From DATKAB01 sp964542745 (lineage in GTDB: Bacteria; Eisenbacteria; RBG-16-71-46): DNA of 33,402 nt. Location: NCBI GenBank assembly GCA_964542745.1, contig CAZIVR010000034.1:1-33402 (forward strand), read 5' to 3'. Below, one piece after another: positions 1-7,244 of this stretch. Positions within the stretch are counted from its first letter, which is position 1; each line of letters opens with the position of its first letter. The notes under the pieces are model-generated. The model was not told where the DNA came from. It saw only the letters and a program-made list of their open reading frames with translations, and made no database searches. The translations under genes were made by a program, and so were the position numbers.

Positions 1-49
1 GCGATGCCGTCGGAGAGTCTAGCTCCATGTGTCTACGGAGAGGGGAAGC

Positions 50-727
50 TTACGCGGCGAACTGCCCTTCGGCCTGACCAGGCCCACCGAAGCTCCCGAC
101 CCGATTGTGTGCGGCGTCATAAATAGCGATGCGGTCCGCATCACCAGACTCTTCTGCGATGTAGAACCGACCGTTTGGGCCGAGTGCGATCGCTGACGGC
201 TGCCTGACTTCGCCGACGGCCCACATCGATACAAAGGCCCCGTCTCGCGTGAAGGTCTGGATGCGGTCGTTCCCATGGTCCGTGACGTGAACGAAACCTG
301 CTGGATCTACGATCAATCTGCGAGGGGCAGCAAACTGGCCGCTGCCGCCACCGGCGAAACCCCACTGCGTGATGTAGCTGCCTTCGGTAGTGAACACCTG
401 AACGCGGCTGTTCCCGTAATCCACCACATACACCCGGCCGTGGCCGTCGAGAGAGATGCCGATGGTCTGGCCGAACTCACCTGGCCCCGAACCTTGGCTG
501 CCCCACGCCGCGACGAACTGGCCACTCAGAGTGAACTTCGCAATGCGGTAGTTGAACTGGTCGCTTACATAGGCGAACCCGTCGTCGCCAACAGCGATCC
601 CGTAGGGAGAGGCGAGACAGCACTGACCCCAAGAAGCGATGAGTTGCGGTGGGGTCTGCGCTAGCGATTCCGTCGCGAGCAGACAACAGGTGATGGCTGT
701 GAATGACGCGGTGAAGCAGCGTTGCAT
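50..727 (-). CDS. Secreted NHL-repeat beta-propeller protein, possibly truncated
   Basis: The 225-residue product begins with a Sec-type signal peptide (hydrophobic core about residues 7-19, likely cleavage near SLA-Q at 23-24). Four NHL-type repeats of about 45 residues follow, each with the pattern P.GIAV...G..YV.D..N.R...F...G.....WG (for example YVSDQFNYRI and YVVDYGNSRV). NHL proteins form exported beta-propellers that usually bind partners rather than catalyse; no function can be assigned here. The chain stops after SFGGPGQAEGQFAA, exactly where a further repeat would normally begin with P.GIAVD, so the protein is short for the family and may have lost its C-terminal half. The ATG is preceded by GGAGG at good spacing. 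Base composition is visibly less GC-rich than the neighbouring genes, which hints at separate ancestry. Confidence 0.85.
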   Translation of the reverse strand: MQRCFTASFTAITCCLLATESLAQTPPQLIASWGQCCLASPYGIAVGDDGFAYVSDQFNYRIAKFTLSGQFVAAWGSQGSGPGEFGQTIGISLDGHGRVYVVDYGNSRVQVFTTEGSYITQWGFAGGGSGQFAAPRRLIVDPAGFVHVTDHGNDRIQTFTRDGAFVSMWAVGEVRQPSAIALGPNGRFYIAEESGDADRIAIYDAAHNRVGSFGGPGQAEGQFAA

Positions 728-781
728 GGAATCCTCCGGCTAGGGAGGCCGAACGAAGTGTGGCGGCCTCGTTGCGCGGAG

Positions 782-787
782 AGTCTA
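782..787 (-). promoter_or_regulatory. Candidate -10 element (TAGACT) for the NHL gene
   Basis: TAGACT lies 55 nt upstream of the NHL-protein ATG and is followed by CTCCG, like several other start-proximal TANNNT sites in this window. No convincing -35 box is visible. A short hairpin (GGGGTG/CACCCC, 802-816) lies just upstream. Confidence 0.25.
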
Positions 788-1143
788 CACTTGCGGCAAC
801 GGGGGTGCCTCACCCCTGTATGAGTTCGAGCTTGATGCCGGGGCGATTCAGGCGGGAGGTCGGTCGTGGCGGTTGGCCTCAAACTGGGGTTGGCATCGGA
901 CTTCCAGATCTTCGGGGGGGCGAGGCTCACGGGGCTTCGGACGTTGGCGGGGCCTCGGGAGCGCTCCCCTGACACGGCCCGTCGACGTTCCGACAACCTC
1001 GTGGGGGCCATCAATTCTCGCCTCCGTTGGCCCGAATCCTTGGGCTCCGTAGCACGCACCGGAATAGCGGAGACCGACGAACTACAAAAACCATTGGGGC
1101 CCCGACGCTACGGATGGCGGAGCACCGGTGTTCCCACCCGCCG
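788..1143. other. Apparently non-coding stretch between the NHL and Rieske genes
   Basis: No open frame here has a ribosome-binding site, recognisable domain or the strong third-position GC bias of the true genes. GC content is lower and the texture differs from flanking DNA. It holds a small hairpin (802-816), a GGGGCCCC palindrome near 1097 and an A5 run at 1086-1090, which would read as T5 on the strand of the Rieske gene and could be a weak terminator. It may be a gene remnant or a dispersed non-coding repeat; neither can be decided from one copy. Confidence 0.5.
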
Positions 1144-1494
1144 CTACCCCCCCTCCACCCACACCGCCCCATCCCGCTCCTCCGCACGCAGCGCCGTCAG
1201 CCGCGACCCGCGGCACGGCCCCTCGAAACACTCCCCGCTCTCCGGCCGATAGCGCGCCCCGTGGTGGCAGCACACGAGGGCGTCGGCCTCCTCGTCGAAG
1301 AAGTGCGCGTCGCCGAAGTCGAGGGGCAGTGACTGGTGTCGGCAGGAGTTGACGTACGCGTACACGCGTCCTCGCCAGCGCACGGCGAAGGCGTCGCGGG
1401 AGACGCCGTCGCGTACCACGGTGAACCGCACCCCGCCCATCTCTCGCAGTTGCCGCGCGTCCTCGATCACGCACACCTCGCGGGGATTCGCCAT
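1144..1494 (-). CDS. Small Rieske-type [2Fe-2S] protein
   Basis: A 116-residue single-domain Rieske protein. The cluster ligands are visible as C51-R-H53 and C75-C-H-H78, a C-x-H...C-x-x-H pair 21 residues apart, followed by GARYRPESGECFEGP, the usual loop after the second ligand pair. There is no signal peptide or membrane segment, so it should be cytoplasmic, like ferredoxin components of ring-hydroxylating dioxygenases or nitrite-reductase small subunits. No catalytic oxygenase subunit is nearby, so the electron acceptor is unknown. The frame is open far upstream, but only this ATG begins the conserved domain; the longer N-terminal extension is low-complexity readthrough. It is divergent from the LOG-family gene across 108 bp. 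The ligands make the family call strong; the role is open. Confidence 0.85.
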   Translation of the reverse strand: MANPREVCVIEDARQLREMGGVRFTVVRDGVSRDAFAVRWRGRVYAYVNSCRHQSLPLDFGDAHFFDEEADALVCCHHGARYRPESGECFEGPCRGSRLTALRAEERDGAVWVEGG

Positions 1495-1602
1495 GGGGCC
1501 GAGACTGGCCGAGGCGGGGGGCGCGTGGCAAGATGCCGCCCACCGGCAGGCCGCATGCCCGCCCCCGGCTCCCCGTAGCCCCAACGCAGCGGAGGATTCC
1601 CG

Positions 1603-2184
1603 ATGCCGCAGTCCCCACCCCTGATCGCCGTGTACGGCAGCAGCAGCGTGCGTCCCGGCGACGCCGCCTACGAACTCGCGCACGCGCTGGGCCGCGAGGC
1701 GGCGCTCGCGGGGGCCGCGGTCATGACGGGCGGCTACCACGGCACCATGGAGGCCTGCTCGCGCGGCGCGCACGAGGCGGGCGGGCACGTGGTGGGGGTC
1801 ACGGTCGAGCTGTTCGAGAAGCGCGGGCCGGTCAACGCGTTCGTGCGCGAGCGGGTCCACACGCCCGACCTCTACGCGCGCCTCAAGCACCTGCTCGACC
1901 GCGCCGACGCCTTCATCGTGCTGCCGGGGAGCCTCGGCACGCTGAACGAACTGTTCCTCACCTGGACCCTCGTGAGTGTCAATGGCCGGCCGCGCGCGCC
2001 GATCGTGCTGCTGGGGGATCACTGGGCCGACTTCATGAAGGCGCTTCGCCACCCCGACATGGTCGTGCCCGCGCTCTTCGAGTTCGTCGAAGTGACCACC
2101 GACCCGGCCGACGCGATGCGCCGCGCCCTCGCGCGCCGCGAGGCGCCCGCGGGCGCGCCGCACCCCGAGTCGTCCCGGGGCTGA
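1603..2184 (+). CDS. LOG-family (lysine decarboxylase-like) nucleotide-binding protein
   Basis: The 193-residue protein has the Rossmann-like LOG fold: an N-terminal IAVYGSSSVRPGD strand-loop (8-20), a GGYHGTMEA segment (43-51) and the signature PGSLGTLNE (108-116). Characterised members are cytokinin-activating phosphoribohydrolases that cleave nucleoside 5'-monophosphates; many bacterial relatives have no known substrate. The canonical motif is PGGxGTxxE, and here the second Gly is Ser110. The usual GGGxxGxMG loop is also altered, so activity cannot be assumed. The ATG follows GGAGG at good spacing. The stop is 8 nt before the PLP-enzyme start, which suggests co-transcription. The family call is firm; the substrate is unknown. 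Confidence 0.85.
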   Translation: MPQSPPLIAVYGSSSVRPGDAAYELAHALGREAALAGAAVMTGGYHGTMEACSRGAHEAGGHVVGVTVELFEKRGPVNAFVRERVHTPDLYARLKHLLDRADAFIVLPGSLGTLNELFLTWTLVSVNGRPRAPIVLLGDHWADFMKALRHPDMVVPALFEFVEVTTDPADAMRRALARREAPAGAPHPESSRG

Positions 2185-2192
2185 CGGCCGCG

Positions 2193-3353
2193 ATGTCCGG
2201 CGACCCGCTGCTCGCGTGGCGCGACGAGTTCCCCACGCTCGAGCACACGCTCCACTTCGCCTCGCACACGCTGGGGGCGATGCCGCGCGGTGTCGAGGAG
2301 GCGCTGCGCCGCTACGCCACCGAGTGGCGCACCCGCGGGATCCGCGCGTGGGAGGACGGCTGGTTCGCCTCGCCCACCGAGGTGGGCGACCTCGTGGGGT
2401 CGCTGATCAATGCCGAGCCGGGCTCGGTCTCGATGCACGAGAACGTCACGGGCGCCGAGGCGGTGGCGCTCTCGGCGATGGACTTCACCGCTCCGCGCAA
2501 CCGGCTGGTGTGCACGGCGGAGGACTTCCCGTCGGTGCTCTACCTCTACGAAGGGCTCGCGCGCCGGGGCGCCGAGATCGTGCGGGTGCCCGCGCGGGAG
2601 GGCCGCAGGATCGCCGAAGAGGACGTGATCGCCGCCGTGGACGAGCGCACCGCCGTGGTCGCGTTCTCGTCGGTCCTGTTCCGCACCGCGCAGTCGCTCG
2701 ACGTGGGACGCATCGCGGCGGCCGCGCGCGCGGCGGGCGCGATCACGCTGGTGGACGCCTACCAGGGTGTGGGAACGGTGCCGCTCGACGTGCGCGCGGC
2801 GGGCGTGGACCTGCTGGCGGGAGGGTCGGTCAAGTGGCTGTGCGGCGGCCCGGGCGCCGGCTACCTGTACGTGAGCCCGCTGGTCGCGCCGAAGCTCCGG
2901 CCCGCGATCACCGGGTGGATGGCCCACCAGTCGCCCTTCGAGTTCGACAGCGGCGCGATGCGCTATCACGAGGGCCCGCGCCGCTTCTGGACGGGCACGC
3001 CCTCGGTGCCGTCGTACGCGGCCGCGCGCGAGGGCTACACCATCGTGGCGCGCGCCGGGGTGGCGGCGATCCGCGAGAAGTCGCTGCGCCAGACCGCGCG
3101 CATGATCGCGCTCGCCGACGAGTACGGGTTCCGCCTCGGCTCGCCGCGCGAGCCGGAGCGCCGCGGCGGCACGGTGGTGCTCGACGTGCCGAACGCGGAC
3201 CGCGTGTGCGCCGCGTTGCTCGAACAGGACGTGCTGCTCGACCACCGGCCCGGGGTCGGGCTCCGGCTCGCGCCGCACTTCTACACGCGCGACGACGAGG
3301 TGGACGAGGTGATGAAGCGGGTGCGCGACGAAATGAGGAAGGCGGCCGCCTAG
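2193..3353 (+). CDS. Class V aminotransferase-fold PLP enzyme, kynureninase-like
   Basis: A 386-residue fold-type I PLP enzyme. The N-terminal segment (FASHTLGAMP, then a TRGIRAWEDGW stretch) follows the layout of kynureninases and related class V enzymes. The PLP-binding features are D188 in VDAYQ, which should pair with the pyridine nitrogen, and the Schiff-base lysine K214 in GGSVKWLCGGPGAGYL. The C-terminal small domain ends with a GVGLRLAPHFYT substrate-domain signature. Kynureninase splits kynurenine to anthranilate and alanine, but this subgroup also includes desulfurase-like and uncharacterised enzymes, and no other tryptophan-catabolic gene is adjacent. The ATG is chosen because the conserved domain begins at once and it sits 8 nt after the LOG gene; the frame upstream is low-complexity readthrough. 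Confidence 0.85.
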   Translation: MSGDPLLAWRDEFPTLEHTLHFASHTLGAMPRGVEEALRRYATEWRTRGIRAWEDGWFASPTEVGDLVGSLINAEPGSVSMHENVTGAEAVALSAMDFTAPRNRLVCTAEDFPSVLYLYEGLARRGAEIVRVPAREGRRIAEEDVIAAVDERTAVVAFSSVLFRTAQSLDVGRIAAAARAAGAITLVDAYQGVGTVPLDVRAAGVDLLAGGSVKWLCGGPGAGYLYVSPLVAPKLRPAITGWMAHQSPFEFDSGAMRYHEGPRRFWTGTPSVPSYAAAREGYTIVARAGVAAIREKSLRQTARMIALADEYGFRLGSPREPERRGGTVVLDVPNADRVCAALLEQDVLLDHRPGVGLRLAPHFYTRDDEVDEVMKRVRDEMRKAAA

Positions 3354-3422
3354 ACCTACCGAGCGGCCGGCCGCGCCTCCCCGCCGGGGAGCGGGCCGGG
3401 CCGCCGGCGACAGGAGGGAATC

Positions 3423-3842
3423 GTGTTCATCACGCTGCTGGCGGTCACGCTCGGGGTGTCGCTGCTCACGGCCGGGCTGGTGGTCTACTTCTTCCGCCGC
3501 TCGATCCGGCAGATCCTCGACCGCATCATCGGCGAGAGCGTGGCCGAGGCGTGGCAGAAGTTCCTGACCTTCTGCCTCTTCGTGGTCGGGGTCTCGGCCG
3601 GGGCGCAGGTGTGGAAACTCGAGCAATACCTGCAGCCGCAGCCGATCGGCCCGGACGGCCGCACGCGAGTGCTCACGCTCGACGGCCCGGCCATCGCCCT
3701 CGAGGTCTACCGCACCATCATCCAGGTGCTGCAGGGCATGGCGTGGGCGCTGCTCGTGTTCTTCGTGGTGGCGCTGATCGCCTTCGTGCTCGTGAAGTTC
3801 GGCGAGCGCCGGGGCGGCAAGGAAGCGCCGCCCGCGGGGTGA
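3423..3842 (+). CDS. Small integral membrane protein of unknown function
   Basis: 139 residues with three probable transmembrane helices (about 4-23, 47-64 and 102-124). A basic RRSIRQ segment follows the first, and the tail is charged and Gly/Pro-rich. The GTG start is supported by an excellent AGGAGG at 3412-3417. No known domain is recognised. It lies 69 nt behind the PLP-enzyme gene, so it may share that transcript; a small 6-bp hairpin (3377-3391) lies in the gap. The strong ribosome-binding site and hydrophobic pattern argue that it is a real gene. Confidence 0.75.
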   Translation: MFITLLAVTLGVSLLTAGLVVYFFRRSIRQILDRIIGESVAEAWQKFLTFCLFVVGVSAGAQVWKLEQYLQPQPIGPDGRTRVLTLDGPAIALEVYRTIIQVLQGMAWALLVFFVVALIAFVLVKFGERRGGKEAPPAG

Positions 3843-3858
3843 GGAGTTTGCGACACAT

Positions 3859-3887
3859 TTGCGCCCTGGGATGTGCGGATCTAGGCT
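3859..3887 (+). promoter_or_regulatory. Candidate promoter for the repeat lipoprotein gene
   Basis: TTGCGC (3859-3864), a 17-bp spacer and TAGGCT (3882-3887), followed by CCGG. It begins only 16 nt after the preceding stop codon and ends 63 nt before the ATG at 3951, so the lipoprotein gene probably has its own promoter. The -35 is weak (TTG only). Confidence 0.4.
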
Positions 3888-3950
3888 CCGGATTCCGGCG
3901 GCTGGGAAGAGATGGGACGCCGCCGGATTCTCAGGAGCGCAGAGGTCGCC

Positions 3951-5387
3951 ATGCATCAAGCACGCTGGTTCGTCGTGCGGTTGCTGCTGTGCCTTGCGGT
4001 GGCGGCTGCGGCGTCGGGGTGCACGTGGAAGCATTGGGAGCGGACTCGGAAGCTCGACACGGCGCCGGCCTATGAGGGATTCCTTGAGCGTCACCCGGAC
4101 TCCCGCTATTCGCCCGAGGCACGCCGCCGCCTGGAGGAACTGAACGGGGAGCGCGACTGGCGCGCGCTGTCATCCTCCTGGGACACGCTGGCGCTCGAGA
4201 CCTATCGGGTGCGCTATCCGCGATCGGAACACCTTTCCCAGATCCAGGTCCGAGTCGCGGAGATGCGCGCGCTCGCCGGTTGCGAGTCCGCGGATGGGAC
4301 CGAACCATGCGACGACTTCCTGCGTGATTACCCCGACTCGCGTTTCCGGTCGCGGGCTCGCGAGCAGGTTGGGCAGATCCTCGCCTGGCGGCGAGTTTCC
4401 GGCAGTGACGCGATTGCCGAGATCGAAGCGTTCCTCCGGTCGAACGGTGGATCCCGTTTCGCTCAGCGCGCCCGCGCGCGGACCGACACGCTGCGCGCCC
4501 GGCGGGAGTGGGAGCGCGTCCGACGCTCCGGTGACATGGCGGCGCACGAGGCTTTCCTGACCCTGTGGGAAGGATGGGACGAGGCGAAGGAGGCGAGGAG
4601 CGCACTCGAGAGCATGCGTCGTGACAGCGCAGACTGGGCGGCCACGCGCGCCGCGGCCACGCCGGCCGCCTATCAACGATTCCACAGATCCCATGTCGGC
4701 AGTCCGTTCATCAGCGCCGCCGAAGGGTGGCTTCAAGGCTACGCGAACGACCGGAAGGGAATCGACATCGTGGACGCCCTCGACCAGGGAAAGCTCGAGG
4801 CACGCACGGAAGGCTCGGGGATCCGGACCGTCACGCTGAGCGTGCGAAGACTGACGAGCTATCCGCTCAGGGTTCGAATCCCGGCCGGGTCCTTCTTCGT
4901 GGCGCACACCCGCGCGCAGAACATGGTGGCCCGTTCGGCGACCTCGGTCTGGCTGGCGGACGACGACTGGACTTCCCTCGAGGTCCCGGCCGCTTGCGCC
5001 AACCGGAGCCGCGCCATCCCGGCCAGCCGGGATTCGTTCGACGTTCAGCGCGGTCCGCACCAGGAGGAACTGCGGCGCCTGATGGCGAAACTCGCTCCCA
5101 GCGGTGCGGACTTCCCGGTCCAGCAGGCGGCGGTCTGGATCATCACGGACGATGCCGATTACTCGGCTCTGGGAATCCTGGTGGAACGCTCGCTCGGGCA
5201 GTTCTTCGGAGGCACCCGGGTAATTCGCGAAAGCCAGGCTGTGCGCGCCATGCAGCTCATCGAAGAGTCCGGACTTGGCCTCCAGCGCCGTGCGATCTGG
5301 CGCGATCGCGAGCGCCTCCACGCGAGCCTGAGCGAGGGACCGCTCAAGCGCTGGCTGGCTCAGCGGATGAGTCAAGTCGTTCCCTAG
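3951..5387 (+). CDS. Repeat-containing lipoprotein with an unknown C-terminal domain
   Basis: The ATG at 3951 is preferred over one 39 nt upstream because it starts directly on a lipoprotein signal: Arg-containing n-region, hydrophobic core (8-20) and lipobox A-S-G-C24. Residues 39-260 hold six degenerate repeats of 36-44 residues. The pattern is aromatic-x-x-F-L-x-x-(H/Y)-P-x-S...A-R, starting near 39, 83, 119, 157, 198 and 239, and resembles the FLxxYPxS helices of TPR proteins such as BamD or YbgF. Residues 285-440 form a different, beta-rich domain. It has a Cys-Ala-Asn-Arg segment at 349-352 and the phrase VQQAAVWIITDDADYSALG (390-408), which I do not recognise from a named family. Envelope-anchored scaffold function is inference. 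It probably stands alone, with thyX 130 bp downstream. Confidence 0.8.
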   Translation: MHQARWFVVRLLLCLAVAAAASGCTWKHWERTRKLDTAPAYEGFLERHPDSRYSPEARRRLEELNGERDWRALSSSWDTLALETYRVRYPRSEHLSQIQVRVAEMRALAGCESADGTEPCDDFLRDYPDSRFRSRAREQVGQILAWRRVSGSDAIAEIEAFLRSNGGSRFAQRARARTDTLRARREWERVRRSGDMAAHEAFLTLWEGWDEAKEARSALESMRRDSADWAATRAAATPAAYQRFHRSHVGSPFISAAEGWLQGYANDRKGIDIVDALDQGKLEARTEGSGIRTVTLSVRRLTSYPLRVRIPAGSFFVAHTRAQNMVARSATSVWLADDDWTSLEVPAACANRSRAIPASRDSFDVQRGPHQEELRRLMAKLAPSGADFPVQQAAVWIITDDADYSALGILVERSLGQFFGGTRVIRESQAVRAMQLIEESGLGLQRRAIWRDRERLHASLSEGPLKRWLAQRMSQVVP

Positions 5388-5431
5388 CCCAACGCCGGAT
5401 GCGAGCGTCGCGAAGTCCGGGCCGCCTCTGC

Positions 5432-5437
5432 TAGATT
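5432..5437 (+). promoter_or_regulatory. Candidate -10 element (TAGATT) for thyX
   Basis: TAGATT followed by GCCCGG in the 130-bp gap before thyX, about 80 nt upstream of its ATG. It fits the TANNNT plus C-rich pattern seen before other genes here. No clear -35 hexamer lies 17 bp upstream. Confidence 0.35.
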
Positions 5438-5517
5438 GCCCGGGTTGGTTCCATGCCGCCGGCTCACCGCCGACGACGCAGGAACTCGAGGCCCATCCCG
5501 ATCGCCGGAGCACCCGC

Positions 5518-6318
5518 ATGGACGCCCAGACCCTCGCTTCCGAGAAGCCCCTCCGCACCGTCCGTGAGCCGCGTATTGACCTCGTCGGCCGCCAGGTGCT
5601 CGACGCCGCCGGCATCCAGAGCTTCCTCGAGGAGCACGGGGTGTCGTGGAACACCGACACCGAGGTGGGAGGGGAGGCCCTCGCCGAGATGGCGGGGCGC
5701 GTCTGCTACATGTCCTACGGCAAGGGCCGCAAGACCAACGCCGAGTTCCTCGGCCACATCATCGAGGTGGGGCACGGCTCCGTGCTCGAGCACGCGGTGT
5801 GGAGCTTCATCCTCTCCGGCGTCTCGCGCTCGCTCACGCACGAGCTGATCCGGCACCGGCACTTCTCCTACTCCCAGCTCTCGCAGCGCTACGTGGACGA
5901 ATCGGAGTCGGAGTTCGTCGAGCCCGACGTGATCGCCGACGACCCGGCGCTCCACGCGGTGTGGAGCGAGGCGGTGAACGCGACGCGCGCGGCCTACGAC
6001 CGCCTGATCGCGGGGCTCCAGGACAAGTACGGCGACGTGGCCGACCGCACGCTGCGCCGGAAGCTCGCGCGGCAGGCGGCGCGCTCGGTGCTCCCCAACG
6101 CCACCGAGACCAAGATCTTCGTGACCGGCAACGTGCGGGCGCTGCGGCACTTCATCGAGATGCGCGGCAGCGAGTACGCCGACGTCGAGATCCGCAAGCT
6201 GGCGCTCGGCCTGCTCGAGATCATGCGGCGCGAGGCTCCCGCGATGTTCGCCGACTACACGGTCGAGACGCTTCCCGACGGCACCCGGGCGGTGCGCACG
6301 GCGCACGCCAAGGTTTGA
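5518..6318 (+). CDS. thyX: Flavin-dependent thymidylate synthase ThyX
   Basis: Converts dUMP to dTMP using methylenetetrahydrofolate, FAD and NADPH, an essential step when ThyA is absent. The 266-residue chain contains the ThyX signature RHR-x7-S (R112-H-R114...S122, in RHRHFSYSQLSQRY), which binds FAD and dUMP. The upstream GHGSVLEH helix (85-92) and the C-terminal ALRHFIEMRGSEYADVEIR segment, the conserved nucleotide-binding helix with its basic and acidic residues, are also present. Length is normal. A GGAG lies just upstream of the ATG. fdhD starts 16 nt after the stop, so the two may be co-transcribed, although their functions are unrelated. No thyA is seen in the window. Confidence 0.95.
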   Translation: MDAQTLASEKPLRTVREPRIDLVGRQVLDAAGIQSFLEEHGVSWNTDTEVGGEALAEMAGRVCYMSYGKGRKTNAEFLGHIIEVGHGSVLEHAVWSFILSGVSRSLTHELIRHRHFSYSQLSQRYVDESESEFVEPDVIADDPALHAVWSEAVNATRAAYDRLIAGLQDKYGDVADRTLRRKLARQAARSVLPNATETKIFVTGNVRALRHFIEMRGSEYADVEIRKLALGLLEIMRREAPAMFADYTVETLPDGTRAVRTAHAKV

Positions 6319-6334
6319 CCGCGCCGCTCCCCGC

Positions 6335-7186
6335 ATGCCCGACCCGCGCGTGGCCCGCCTGCCGATCCGCCGCTGGAGCGGCGGGGAGGCCGAAGCGGGG
6401 GACGACGCCGTGGCGGTCGAGCGCCCGCTCGAGATCCGCGTGGAAGGCCGCGCCCTCGCGGTGACCCTGCGCACCCCGGGCGACGACCTCGAGCTCGCGG
6501 CGGGCTTCCTCGCGGGCGAGGGCGTGGTGCGGAGCGCGGCCGACCTCGCGGGCCCCGGCGCCACGACCGGTGGTTCGCCGCTCGGCGGCATCACGCTCGC
6601 CGCCGCGGCCTGCGACGACGAGCCGGACCTCGCGGACGTCCGCCTCGCGCCCGGCGTGCCGCTCGACTGGTCGAAGCTCGAGCGCCACTTCGCCGCCACC
6701 TCGGCGTGCGGCCTGTGCGGCCGCGCGCACCTCGACTCGCTGCGCGCGGGGCTCACGCCGATTCCTCCGGGCGAGCCGATCCCGGCGCGGGCGCTCTCGG
6801 AGCTGCCCGCGCGGCTGCGCGAATCGCAGGCCGCCTTCACCGCGACCGGCGGGCTCCACGCCGCGGCCTTCTGCGAGGGGGCGGCGCTCGCGCCGCGCGT
6901 GTTGCGCGAGGACGTGGGGCGCCACAACGCGGTGGACAAGGTCTGCGGCTGGCTGCTCTCGGCCGGGCGCTACCCCGCGGGCGCGGGCGTGCTGTGGGTG
7001 AGCGGGCGCGCGGGCGCGGAGATCGTGCTGAAGGCCGCGCGCGCGCGCGTCCCGGTGCTGGCGGCGGTCGGCGCTCCCACGTCGCTCGCGGTGTCGCTCG
7101 CGCGGACGGCGCGCCTCACGCTGGTCGGGTTCCTGCGCGAGGGGCGGCTCAACGTTTACGCGGGAGAGGAGCGGCTCGCGACGTGA
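6335..7186 (+). CDS. fdhD: FdhD-family sulfurtransferase for formate dehydrogenase maturation
   Basis: A 283-residue FdhD homologue. In E. coli, FdhD passes sulfur from IscS to the molybdenum (bis-MGD) cofactor before insertion into formate dehydrogenase. Its two functional cysteines are seen here as TSACGLCGR (C125 and C128). The conserved C-terminal motif EDVGRHNAVDKV and the following SGRAGAEIVLKAARA segment are also present, and the N-terminal ERPLEIRVEG...RTPGDDLELAAGFL block is typical. The ATG is 16 nt behind thyX. No formate dehydrogenase, molybdenum-cofactor or hydrogenase gene is in the window, so its client enzyme is encoded elsewhere or is another molybdoenzyme. Confidence 0.93.
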   Translation: MPDPRVARLPIRRWSGGEAEAGDDAVAVERPLEIRVEGRALAVTLRTPGDDLELAAGFLAGEGVVRSAADLAGPGATTGGSPLGGITLAAAACDDEPDLADVRLAPGVPLDWSKLERHFAATSACGLCGRAHLDSLRAGLTPIPPGEPIPARALSELPARLRESQAAFTATGGLHAAAFCEGAALAPRVLREDVGRHNAVDKVCGWLLSAGRYPAGAGVLWVSGRAGAEIVLKAARARVPVLAAVGAPTSLAVSLARTARLTLVGFLREGRLNVYAGEERLAT

Positions 7187-7244
7187 GGCGCCCGGCGCAC
7201 GCATCCGGCGGGCGGCCGGCGAGCGCGGGCCCGCGGGAGGCCCC

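Noticed and set aside
661..1252. Short frames on both strands between the NHL and Rieske genes
   Set aside because: No ribosome-binding site, biased codon use or recognisable similarity; they overlap each other and the Rieske or NHL genes.
1144..2163. A 339-residue version of the Rieske protein
   Set aside because: The extra ~220 N-terminal residues are the antisense of the LOG gene; only the final 116 residues form a domain.
1533..2192. N-terminal extension of the kynureninase-like protein in the same frame
   Set aside because: It overlaps the LOG gene and is Arg/Ala low-complexity; the PLP-enzyme fold begins at 2193.
3377..3391. Hairpin CTCCCC-GCC-GGGGAG as a terminator after the PLP-enzyme gene
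   Set aside because: Only 6 bp with no T tract, and the next gene has a strong ribosome-binding site close behind; more likely readthrough.
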